Shown piece after piece: positions 1 through 5,580 of a stretch of DNA of 9,122 nt. This stretch comes from Planctomycetota bacterium (GTDB taxonomy: Bacteria > Planctomycetota > Phycisphaerae > WQYP01). A program made the translations under genes and the position numbers. Location of the stretch: NCBI GenBank assembly GCA_021852245.1, contig JAJZNY010000095.1, forward strand, positions 1-9,122, read 5' to 3'. The notes under the pieces were generated by a model that ran no database searches, was not told where the DNA came from, and saw nothing but the letters and a program-made list of their open reading frames with translations. The stretch's first letter is position 1; every line of letters starts with the position of its first letter.

Positions 1-105
1 GCGTCTGGCTTCAAGCCGCGCCTGTTTGCGATGCTGAAAGCTCCCTTTGTTAAAACCGATTTTGTGGGTACGAACTTTGGAACCGGAAGTGCGTCGATGT
101 GCCAT
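1..105 (-). CDS. Small highly basic protein, N-terminal part only (cut by window edge)
   Basis: An open frame starts at the ATG at 105-103 and stays open to the window edge for 35 codons; the C-terminus lies outside. The start is supported by a perfect GGAGG (complement of 111-115) five bases upstream. The visible peptide begins MAHRRTSGSK and has 7 Arg, 4 Lys and 3 His against one acidic residue. That composition resembles a small ribosomal or other RNA-binding protein, but I do not recognise a family: it does not match the starts of bL27, bL32, bL34, bL35 or bS20 as I know them. It lies 120 bases downstream of tsaD on the same strand, so it may be cotranscribed with tsaD, which would fit a translation-related role. 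That role is inference from composition and neighbourhood only. The competing plus-strand frame across this stretch has no ribosome binding site and runs antisense into tsaD. Confidence 0.6.
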   Translation of the reverse strand, partial: MAHRRTSGSKVRTHKIGFNKGSFQHRKQARLEARR

Positions 106-110
106 AAAGA

Positions 111-115
111 CCTCC
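111..115 (-). promoter_or_regulatory. Shine-Dalgarno GGAGG for the basic edge gene
   Basis: The plus strand reads CCTCC, which is GGAGG on the minus strand, five bases before the ATG at 105-103. It is one of the strongest ribosome binding sites in the window and is the main reason to call a gene at the edge. Confidence 0.6.
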
Positions 116-225
116 ATATCGTAAGGATCCGGACATCTCAGCCCCGGCGGCCGAAGAGGCATCGGCACAACCACCGGGCCGAGGTAACACACGTCTCCGT
201 GACGCAAACATTATGCCAAACGCCA

Positions 226-1260
226 TCAGACGGTGGCTATTGCTGAAAGATTCAACGCATCGGTCATTCCCGCCTGTAAACGATGAAAAGCCAAGCCCCC
301 GAGCATGGCGGCGTTGTCGGTGCAGAAGGGCATGGCCGGTATCCATACAGGAACCTGAAATTCAGCCGCCGCATCTGATACGGTTTTCCGCAGGGCATGG
401 TTCGCCGCCACCCCCCCGCCGACAAGTAACGCCCGATAATGGTGCCGCTGCATTGCCCGCCGCAGTTTGATCCCGATCGGCTGGAGTGCGGCACGCTGAA
501 ACGATGCCGCGACATCGGCGAGTTGCTGCTGCGGCAAATGATCGATGGTGCGTTGTTCGCGTCCCGATCCAAGAAGATGGTAGCGCACCGCCGTTTTCAA
601 ACCGCTGTACGAAAAATCGAGCGATTCGGAACCGAGCAGGCTCACGGGAAAATCGACGGCCAGCGGATTGCCGCCGCGAGCCAATTTTTCCAGAGCCGCC
701 CCGCCGGGGTAACCAAGCCCAAGCAATGCTGCGGTTTTGTCGTACGCCTCGCCGAGGGCATCATCGATGGTTGCACCAAGGCGGCGGATATCTACAAAGC
801 TTTCGAGGTGGAACAGGCTGGTATGGCCACCGGAGACGACCAGTCCGAGTGCCGGAAATTTCGGCTGCTGCGGGCGGGACTCGGGCGCATCCGCCAGAAC
901 ACCGCCGTAGAGATGGGCGTGGACGTGGTTGATACCGATGAGCGGTTTTTCAAGGGCAAAGGAGACGGCCTTGGCGGCTGCCACACCGACAATCAGACAC
1001 CCGACGAGTCCGGGGCAATGGGCGACGGCAATGGCGTCGAGATCGGCGGTGGTGCAGCGGGCCTGTTCGAGGGCTTCATCCACGAGGCGATTCAGCCATT
1101 CAATGTGAGCTCGGGAGGCAATTTCCGGTACCACTCCGCCATACCGGCGGTGCAGTTGAATTTGTGAACTGATGATATTGGATTTGACCAGCCAGCCGTC
1201 GGCCGTCACCGCAGCGGCCGTTTCGTCGCAGGTGGTTTCAATCGCAAGAATATTCTTCAT
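226..1260 (-). CDS. tsaD: TsaD, tRNA N6-threonylcarbamoyladenosine (t6A37) transferase subunit
   Basis: TsaD (Gcp/Kae1/YgjD family) transfers the threonylcarbamoyl group from threonylcarbamoyl-AMP to A37 of ANN-decoding tRNAs, working with TsaB and TsaE in the cytoplasm. From the ATG at 1260 the protein has 344 residues, the usual family length. It shows the ASKHA N-terminal motif (AIETTCDETAAA, about 6-17), the metal-binding pair H112 and H116 in NHVHAH, the SGGHTSL nucleotide loop, the GLGYPGG segment, SYSGLKTAV, the GGGVAAN loop and the C-terminal CTDNAAM with D315. H112, H116 and D315 correspond to the E. coli H111/H115/D300 metal site, so the enzyme looks intact. A TTG two codons upstream (1266) is also open, but the ATG places the ASKHA motif at the typical distance; a weak GGCGG precedes it. 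It lies 60 bases after the S41 protease gene on the same strand. No tsaB or tsaE is visible here. Confidence 0.97.
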   Translation of the reverse strand: MKNILAIETTCDETAAAVTADGWLVKSNIISSQIQLHRRYGGVVPEIASRAHIEWLNRLVDEALEQARCTTADLDAIAVAHCPGLVGCLIVGVAAAKAVSFALEKPLIGINHVHAHLYGGVLADAPESRPQQPKFPALGLVVSGGHTSLFHLESFVDIRRLGATIDDALGEAYDKTAALLGLGYPGGAALEKLARGGNPLAVDFPVSLLGSESLDFSYSGLKTAVRYHLLGSGREQRTIDHLPQQQLADVAASFQRAALQPIGIKLRRAMQRHHYRALLVGGGVAANHALRKTVSDAAAEFQVPVWIPAMPFCTDNAAMLGGLAFHRLQAGMTDALNLSAIATV

Positions 1261-1285
1261 ATTCAACCGCCAAATCGGGCATACG

Positions 1286-1311
1286 CACCGGGGTTTACCG
1301 GCTCCCGGGTG
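1286..1311 (-). other. Imperfect GC-rich inverted repeat between the protease gene and tsaD
   Basis: CACCGGGG at 1286-1293 faces CCCGGGTG at 1304-1311 across a 10-base loop, with one G:G mismatch. It fills much of the 60-base gap between the S41 stop and the tsaD start. No T-run follows on the minus strand, so it is not a convincing intrinsic terminator. It could be a processing or attenuation hairpin, or chance in GC-rich DNA. Confidence 0.2.
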
Positions 1312-1320
1312 AGTCAGGCT

Positions 1321-2745
1321 TCATCGGTGCCGCTGGACGGAAACATGCTCTGCCGGTCGCTCCGCGAGTTTACTGGTTGTGGGCGAAAGGTGAGCCTTCA
1401 GATACGACAATGCCTTTGCCAACTGAATATCCACAAACCGTTTGTGGGAGCCGGTGATACCGAGCCTGCGCAGGGCGGCTGCGCGGGCTTTGGCCTCCGG
1501 TGGCGGGATGAGCTCCGCTTCCTTCATATGCCGATAGATCGCCAACTCCACCTTTTTGGATACGGGCACCAACCCTCCGGGAGACGGCTCGATGCCCCAG
1601 GTTTTGGAATCCCGATGCCGGGCGATGTTTTTTCCATTGGGCAGGTAATAAAGGGCGGTGGTGAGCTTGATGGCCGATCGGCCGCCGGGCAGTGGAAACA
1701 TATTCTGCATGCACCCTTTGCCGAACGACTGCGTGCCGAAAATCACCTCGCGATGATAACACTGCAGAGCCCCGGTGAGCAGTTCGGCGGCGCTGGCAGT
1801 CTGCCCATTGATGAGCACGACCATGGGGAAGGGAGGATAGGTGTGTCGGCCATGCGACACCTCGCGCCCATCGGTCTGAGGCAGGCGTCCATGGGTGGTG
1901 ACGATGACCCCGGATTTAATAAATCGCCGGGCGACACCTACACCGCTGGCCACCAACCCGCCGGGGTTAAATCGCAGATCGAGGATCAGGCCGCCGAGCC
2001 CCCCCTTGGACCGGATCAGCGGCAGCAGTGCATGATCAAGTTGCTTTGGGGTGTCTTTTTCAAATGCGGTGATATGGACATAGGCGATGCGGCGGGCGGG
2101 ATCAATTAAATAATCCCACCGGCCATCGGGATAGCGTTTGAACCCCTGAACACTGTCTTCGGTAAGCAGGGTGCGTCGTGCACTGATGTGCAGCAGGCGG
2201 TGAGTGAACGGGGTTTGAACGGTGAGACTTAAAAACGTACCGACCGTACCGTTCATGGCATGAAGCACCCGCGAAAATTTCCACCCTGCAATTTTCTGTC
2301 CGTTGACGGCAAGAATTTTGTCGCCGGTGCGAATTCCCGCCTTCAGGGCAGGGGAATGAGCCAGCGGGCGGACGACAATAACGCCCGATTTGGGCATGTC
2401 GGTCGTCACGAACCCGATACCCGCAAACTGCCCCTGCACCTGCTCGTTAAAGTCAACCCACTGGCGATGATTGAAATAGACGCTGTAGGGATCAAGTTTG
2501 GCGAGCATGCCGCGGATGGCGCCATCGGTCAGCGTGCGATTGGAAACGTGCCGATAGAAATTCTGCCGGATCAATGCCCGTGCAAAGGTGATACGCTGCA
2601 TGAAGGTGTAGGCGCCGGCGTCCTGCCTGCGGGGCGGGGACTGCCCCCATTTCCCACGGCCGATGGCGATACCCAGAGCCAGGGCCGCGATGATCCAGAC
2701 CATGCCGGCGGCGCGAGAGCCATGAATAGTATATTTTTTTTTCAT
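1321..2745 (-). CDS. S41 family carboxyl-terminal processing protease (CtpA/Prc type) with PDZ domain
   Basis: This is a 474-residue membrane-anchored serine protease expected to cut extracytoplasmic proteins near their C-termini. After a basic N-terminus (MKKKYTIHGSR) comes one hydrophobic segment at about 12-29, a signal anchor or uncleaved signal, putting the rest outside the cytoplasmic membrane. A PDZ domain spans about 107-180 (GIGFVTTD, then GIRTGDKILAVNG). The peptidase core contains LILDLRFNPGG (about 252-262), the catalytic serine S318 in NGQTASAAELLTGAL and the general-base lysine K343 in SFGKG. The 25-residue Ser-Lys gap matches the algal D1-processing protease. The common TASASE motif is TASAAE here, so only the second, non-catalytic serine is changed. 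About 90 C-terminal residues lie beyond the core and are less recognisable. The start ATG overlaps the stop of the upstream receiver-like gene as ATGA, with GAGGT five bases before it, so translation is probably coupled. Substrates are unknown. Confidence 0.93.
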   Translation of the reverse strand: MKKKYTIHGSRAAGMVWIIAALALGIAIGRGKWGQSPPRRQDAGAYTFMQRITFARALIRQNFYRHVSNRTLTDGAIRGMLAKLDPYSVYFNHRQWVDFNEQVQGQFAGIGFVTTDMPKSGVIVVRPLAHSPALKAGIRTGDKILAVNGQKIAGWKFSRVLHAMNGTVGTFLSLTVQTPFTHRLLHISARRTLLTEDSVQGFKRYPDGRWDYLIDPARRIAYVHITAFEKDTPKQLDHALLPLIRSKGGLGGLILDLRFNPGGLVASGVGVARRFIKSGVIVTTHGRLPQTDGREVSHGRHTYPPFPMVVLINGQTASAAELLTGALQCYHREVIFGTQSFGKGCMQNMFPLPGGRSAIKLTTALYYLPNGKNIARHRDSKTWGIEPSPGGLVPVSKKVELAIYRHMKEAELIPPPEAKARAAALRRLGITGSHKRFVDIQLAKALSYLKAHLSPTTSKLAERPAEHVSVQRHR

Positions 2746-3092
2746 TTGTTACCTCGAAGCAATTCCGGAAGCTGCATCACAAAGGCCGACCGCGGAAGGA
2801 CGGCATCGGCACCGCTGTCCACCGCCTGCTGCGCCAGGTCACGCTGAACATGGGAGAGGAACGCAATAATTTTCGGCGGCGTCGGGAGCGACCGCGCCCT
2901 GCGGATCACGCCAAGGGGATCAACGGATGTCATGTTCAAATCGACGATGAGCAACTGCGGGCTCTGATCGCCCCAGTCATCGCACGCGGACGGCGACCGC
3001 ACCCACGACACCTCAGCGCCGGCGGCACGAGCCTCGGCGGTTATACGCGATGAAAATATCAGATCCGAAACTGCCGCGTGAACCCGGGCCAT
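2742..3092 (-). CDS. Stand-alone receiver-like (CheY-fold) protein, degenerate
   Basis: A 116-residue protein with the length and strand pattern of a single response-regulator receiver domain and no output domain. The likely phosphoacceptor is D51 in LLIVDLN, at the end of the third beta strand. S80 (IIAFLSH) sits at the conserved Ser/Thr switch position, and the GADAVLPRSAF stretch matches the fifth strand. The invariant lysine, however, is R101, and only one acidic residue (D10) is seen where receivers usually carry an acidic pair. It may therefore be a pseudo-receiver, or one phosphorylated poorly. The start is well supported: AGGAGGT (complement of 3096-3102) lies just before the ATG. It is the first gene of the minus-strand block, and its TGA overlaps the protease ATG by 4 bases, so it is made with the protease. 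No histidine kinase is in the window. The fold assignment rests on pattern only. Confidence 0.75.
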   Translation of the reverse strand: MARVHAAVSDLIFSSRITAEARAAGAEVSWVRSPSACDDWGDQSPQLLIVDLNMTSVDPLGVIRRARSLPTPPKIIAFLSHVQRDLAQQAVDSGADAVLPRSAFVMQLPELLRGNK

Positions 3093-3095
3093 TTC

Positions 3096-3102
3096 ACCTC
3101 CT
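3096..3102 (-). promoter_or_regulatory. Shine-Dalgarno AGGAGGT for the receiver-like gene
   Basis: ACCTCCT on the plus strand reads AGGAGGT on the minus strand, three bases before the ATG at 3092-3090. The match is perfect and the spacing tight. It fixes the start of the first gene of the minus-strand block. Confidence 0.6.
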
Positions 3103-3103
3103 A

Positions 3104-3149
3104 AAACCTGAATCTATGATAGCAGAATGAGAGGCAAACGCTCAGGTTT
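3104..3149. repeat. Inverted repeat AAACCTGA / TCAGGTTT around the candidate -10
   Basis: AAACCTGA at 3104-3111 is the exact reverse complement of TCAGGTTT at 3142-3149, with 30 bases between. The arms bracket the candidate extended -10, which would suit a dimeric regulator or a looped operator. An 8-base match at this spacing can arise by chance in a region this size. Confidence 0.3.
3116..3124 (-). promoter_or_regulatory. Candidate extended -10 promoter for the minus-strand block
   Basis: On the minus strand this stretch reads TGCTATCAT, an extended -10 (TGn) followed by TATCAT, which matches five of six consensus bases. Transcription would start near 3109 and leave a leader of about 17 bases carrying the ribosome binding site. 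The only -35 at 17 bases is a poor TGAGCG, so the extended -10 would have to compensate. It is a consensus match only. Confidence 0.3.
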
Positions 3150-3360
3150 CAGCGATATCGGACGACCGGCTCTATGGCCTCCCTCGATTGCGTGGTACGC
3201 GACGATCCCCAGTGAAAACATCGGCTAAACCCGGTTTCTTCATGTCCAACGCAAAGGAATTCGATCTGCGGGTACGTAAAAGAGCAGAATGCGAGGTGTA
3301 TGTGCGGGGTTTGTGGGATTTGTCCGGTGCGGTTGGCGAGTCCGATGCTTTGAAACATGA

Positions 3361-3380
3361 GGTTGAGGGGGGTTGAGGGT
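3361..3380 (+). repeat. Tandem 10-base G-rich repeat GGTTGAGGG(G/T)
   Basis: Two head-to-tail copies differ only at the last base. The core GGTTGAGG recurs once more at 3439-3446, 67 bases before the moxR ATG. A 10-base period places the two sites on the same DNA face. The G-runs could also form a quadruplex on the plus strand. Function is unknown. Confidence 0.45.
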
Positions 3381-3467
3381 TTGGCTTGCCGTCGCGGCGG
3401 GGAGTCACGGGCTTTGAGGTGAAAAAATGCCTGTCGGCGGTTGAGGCGATGCAGAGCAGCCGCATTT

Positions 3468-3496
3468 TTGTTATGCTTCTTTCAGGTTTGTCTTAT
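3468..3496 (+). promoter_or_regulatory. Weak candidate sigma70-type promoter before moxR
   Basis: TTGTTA at 3468-3473 and TCTTAT at 3491-3496 are separated by exactly 17 bases; each matches four of six consensus bases. The predicted start near 3503 would leave only about 10 bases before the moxR ATG and would exclude the GGAG at 3499-3502. The real promoter may therefore lie further upstream. Confidence 0.15.
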
Positions 3497-3498
3497 CC

Positions 3499-3502
3499 GG
3501 AG
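3499..3502 (+). promoter_or_regulatory. GGAG ribosome binding site supporting the moxR ATG at 3513
   Basis: GGAG ends 10 bases before the ATG at 3513. It favours that start over the in-frame TTG at 3441, which would add 24 residues rich in Cys and Leu that MoxR proteins do not normally carry. Confidence 0.4.
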
Positions 3503-3512
3503 TGCACACAAG

Positions 3513-4577
3513 ATGACCGATTCAACAAGCGATCCCCTTGCGCTATCCCAAGCTGAAATGGAGAGTATTCAAAAGTTACAGTCGACGGTGGGTCGATTGC
3601 AGAAGGAACTTGCCAAGGCGGTGGTCGGACAGGAAAAGGTGATTGAGGAACTGCTCATCACGCTGATCTGCCGGGGGCACTGCCTGCTGGTAGGTGTGCC
3701 GGGGCTGGCCAAGACCCTGCTGGTATCCACGCTGGCCAAGACGCTGACACTCAGTTTCAATCGGGTGCAGTTTACGCCGGACCTGATGCCATCGGACATC
3801 ACGGGAACCGAGGTGATTGAGGAGGACAAAACCACCGGCCAACGGGCGCTGCGATATGTGAAGGGGCCGATTTTCGCCAATGCGGTGCTGGCCGATGAGA
3901 TCAACCGGACGCCGCCAAAAACTCAGGCTGCGCTGCTGGAGGCGATGCAGGAACACCAGGTGACGGCCGGGGGCGTGCAGCGACGATTGCCCGAGCCATT
4001 TTTTGTCATGGCCACGCAGAACCCTATCGAGCAGGAGGGAACATACCCGCTGCCGGAGGCACAGCTTGATCGATTCATGTTTCAGGTGCTGGTGGATTAT
4101 CCGACGGAACAGGAAGAATTTGATATTGTCCGATTGACCACTGCATCGCGGAAGGTGCAGATTGATCCGGTGATTACGGGTGAGGAAGTGCTGCAGCTGA
4201 TGGAACTGGTGCGGAAGGTGCCGGTGCCGGATCATGTGGTGCGGTATTCGCTCAAACTGACCCGCCAGACGCGGGTGAGCAAAGGGGATGTGCCGAAGTT
4301 TGTGAAAGATTATGTATCGTGGGGAGCGGGCCCACGTGCATCGCAATATCTGGTATTGGCGGGCAAGGCGCGGGCGCTGCTGCACGGACGGCATCACGTG
4401 AGCACGGCGGATATCCGGGAGGTGGCAGCCCCCACATTGCGGCACCGCGTGTTGACGAATTTCAATGCCGAGGCGGAGGGAATCCGTTCGGACGATATCG
4501 TGCGGATGCTGATTGAAAACACACCCGTGGGAGAGGATGCGGATTCCGCCATGGTGTCCCGGGTGACGGCGCGATAA
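3513..4577 (+). CDS. MoxR family AAA+ ATPase
   Basis: From the ATG at 3513 this is a 354-residue cytoplasmic ATPase of the MoxR branch of AAA+ proteins, which act as chaperones for VWA-domain partners and metal or complex assembly. Visible parts in order: Walker A GVPGLAKT (61-68), the MoxR segment VQFTPDLMPSDITG (85-98), Walker B LADEINR (126-132), PPKTQAALLEAMQE, sensor 1 N170 in ATQNPIEQEGTYPLPEAQ, R187 in LDRF as the likely arginine finger, and sensor 2 in GAGPRASQ (271-278). All key residues are present, so it should bind and hydrolyse ATP. An in-frame TTG at 3441 would lengthen it by 24 residues, but the ATG has a GGAG site and gives the normal length. It heads the plus-strand block, 34 bases before the DUF58 gene, and its likely clients are the VWA proteins downstream. 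That pairing is family knowledge plus gene order. Confidence 0.96.
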   Translation: MTDSTSDPLALSQAEMESIQKLQSTVGRLQKELAKAVVGQEKVIEELLITLICRGHCLLVGVPGLAKTLLVSTLAKTLTLSFNRVQFTPDLMPSDITGTEVIEEDKTTGQRALRYVKGPIFANAVLADEINRTPPKTQAALLEAMQEHQVTAGGVQRRLPEPFFVMATQNPIEQEGTYPLPEAQLDRFMFQVLVDYPTEQEEFDIVRLTTASRKVQIDPVITGEEVLQLMELVRKVPVPDHVVRYSLKLTRQTRVSKGDVPKFVKDYVSWGAGPRASQYLVLAGKARALLHGRHHVSTADIREVAAPTLRHRVLTNFNAEAEGIRSDDIVRMLIENTPVGEDADSAMVSRVTAR

Positions 4578-4611
4578 CGGGCGCCTGATATTAACGAACC
4601 ATTGGAGCAAC

Positions 4612-5544
4612 ATGGCTGGCGATTCAACCTCCGGAGAAAAAATCGACTATCGCCGACACCTGGATCCGAAGGTGCTGGCCAAGATCGGGGCGCTGGACAT
4701 TCGCGCGCGGCTGATTGTGGAGGGGTTTATCAGCGGGATGCACCGGTCGCCGTACAAGGGGTTTTCGATTGAATTCGCCCAGCACCGGCCGTACACCAGC
4801 GGCGACGATATTAAATTCATCGACTGGAAGGTTTTCGGCCGTACCGACCGCCACTACATCAAGCAATATGAAGAGGAGACGAATCTACAGGTGATGCTGG
4901 TGGTGGATGCGTCGGCTTCGATGGCGTACAGCGGGCGGAATAATCCGCCCTGGCGCAAGTATGATCACGCGATCAGCATTGCGGCCAGCATCGCGTATGT
5001 GGCCCTGCAGCAGCGCGACAGTGCCGGTCTGGCGGTGTACGATTCGCGCATCCGGCGGATCATCCGCCCGTCGAACAACCCGCGCCAATGGCGGATCATG
5101 ATCGATGAATTGTCGGCGACGGTGGGTGATCCGAAGACGGACACCGGTGCGGTATTGGACCAGATTGCGGAAGAGCTTAAGCATCGCAGTCTGGTGATTC
5201 TGGTGAGTGATTTGTTTGACGATCCGGAGCGGCTGATCAAGGGGGTTCGACATCTACGATACCGGCGGCATGATCTGATCTGCCTGCAGGTGCTGGACCA
5301 TGACGAACTGGATTTTCCCTTTCATCAGACCACCATGTTCAAGGGGATGGAGGAGGCGAACGAACTGGTGGTGGAGCCGCAGGCGCTTCGCGAGGCGTAT
5401 CTGAAGGAGATAACGGAGCACAATAACCGCATTCGCACCGCGTGCCATCAGTTGCGTGTGGACTGCACGCAGATTGATACCAGTGTGCCGCTGGATGTGT
5501 CGTTGCCGAATTTTCTCGCGTCGCGGGCGGCGCGGATGTCGTGA
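4612..5544 (+). CDS. DUF58 domain protein with VWA fold and intact MIDAS
   Basis: A 310-residue protein of the DUF58 family, the usual partner encoded next to MoxR. It has no transmembrane segment, so it is probably cytoplasmic or bound to the membrane through partners. The N-terminal half carries the DUF58 signature (GFISGMHRSPYKG at about 38-50, then YTSGDDIKFIDWKVFGR at about 61-77). This runs into a VWA domain whose metal site looks complete: DxSxS at D99, S101, S103 (VVDASASM), a threonine at T176 or T178 in KTDTG, and D200 in LVSDLFDD. The start ATG at 4612 follows GGAG with four bases between. It is 34 bases after moxR and 36 before the next gene, which sits in the same reading frame beyond the TGA. 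The expected role is a MoxR-dependent VWA protein linked to the membrane components encoded downstream. The biological outcome is unknown. Confidence 0.94.
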   Translation: MAGDSTSGEKIDYRRHLDPKVLAKIGALDIRARLIVEGFISGMHRSPYKGFSIEFAQHRPYTSGDDIKFIDWKVFGRTDRHYIKQYEEETNLQVMLVVDASASMAYSGRNNPPWRKYDHAISIAASIAYVALQQRDSAGLAVYDSRIRRIIRPSNNPRQWRIMIDELSATVGDPKTDTGAVLDQIAEELKHRSLVILVSDLFDDPERLIKGVRHLRYRRHDLICLQVLDHDELDFPFHQTTMFKGMEEANELVVEPQALREAYLKEITEHNNRIRTACHQLRVDCTQIDTSVPLDVSLPNFLASRAARMS

Positions 5545-5580
5545 TCCGGACGGGCCGGAGCCCGGGCGGGTACCGGGTGG
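5545..5580 (+). other. GC-rich spacer with hairpin between the DUF58 and BatA-type genes
   Basis: The 36-base gap is 30/36 G or C. It contains a perfect 5-base stem TCCGG/CCGGA (5545-5549 and 5555-5559, loop 5) followed by the palindrome GCCCGGGC (5560-5567). There is no T-run, so it is not an intrinsic terminator. It may affect translation of the next gene, whose start has no clear ribosome binding site. Confidence 0.35.

Larger units (their letters stand above)
3093..3512. other. Divergent intergenic region, 420 bases, no convincing gene
   Basis: This region separates the two divergent blocks and should hold both promoters. Short open frames exist on both strands (for example 3188-3376 plus and 3172-3465 minus), but none has a ribosome binding site or a recognisable product, and their composition is unlike the neighbouring proteins. 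Visible structure: the inverted repeat near the minus-strand start, three copies of GGTTGAGG (3361-3368, 3371-3378, 3439-3446), a G-rich stretch at 3361-3383 and a small GCCG/CGGC hairpin at 3388-3398. The stretch 3150-3360 shows nothing I can name. A small RNA or a long leader for moxR is possible, but no strong terminator is seen. Confidence 0.5.

Noticed and set aside
147..170. GCCGA/TCGGC hairpin downstream of tsaD as a terminator
   Set aside because: The stem is only five bases with no T-run after it on the minus strand, and a same-strand gene with its own ribosome binding site follows.
439..1167. 242-codon plus-strand open frame across tsaD
   Set aside because: It is antisense to a gene with complete TsaD motifs, and its translation shows no recognisable domain; long shadow frames are expected in GC-rich DNA.
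1309..2109. 266-codon plus-strand open frame across the S41 protease gene
   Set aside because: It is antisense to a protease with intact catalytic Ser and Lys motifs and shows no family features.
3172..3465. Small intergenic open frames on both strands (97 and 62 codons)
   Set aside because: Neither has a ribosome binding site or a recognisable product, and they overlap each other in a region that should hold promoters.
3441..3512. TTG at 3441 as the moxR start, adding a 24-residue hydrophobic N-terminus
   Set aside because: MoxR proteins are cytoplasmic and start close to this ATG; GGAG supports the ATG at 3513, and the extra segment overlaps the likely promoter region.
3576..4613. 345-codon minus-strand open frame across moxR
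   Set aside because: Its composition (many His, Arg, Gln) is that of a reverse-strand shadow; the plus strand encodes every MoxR motif.
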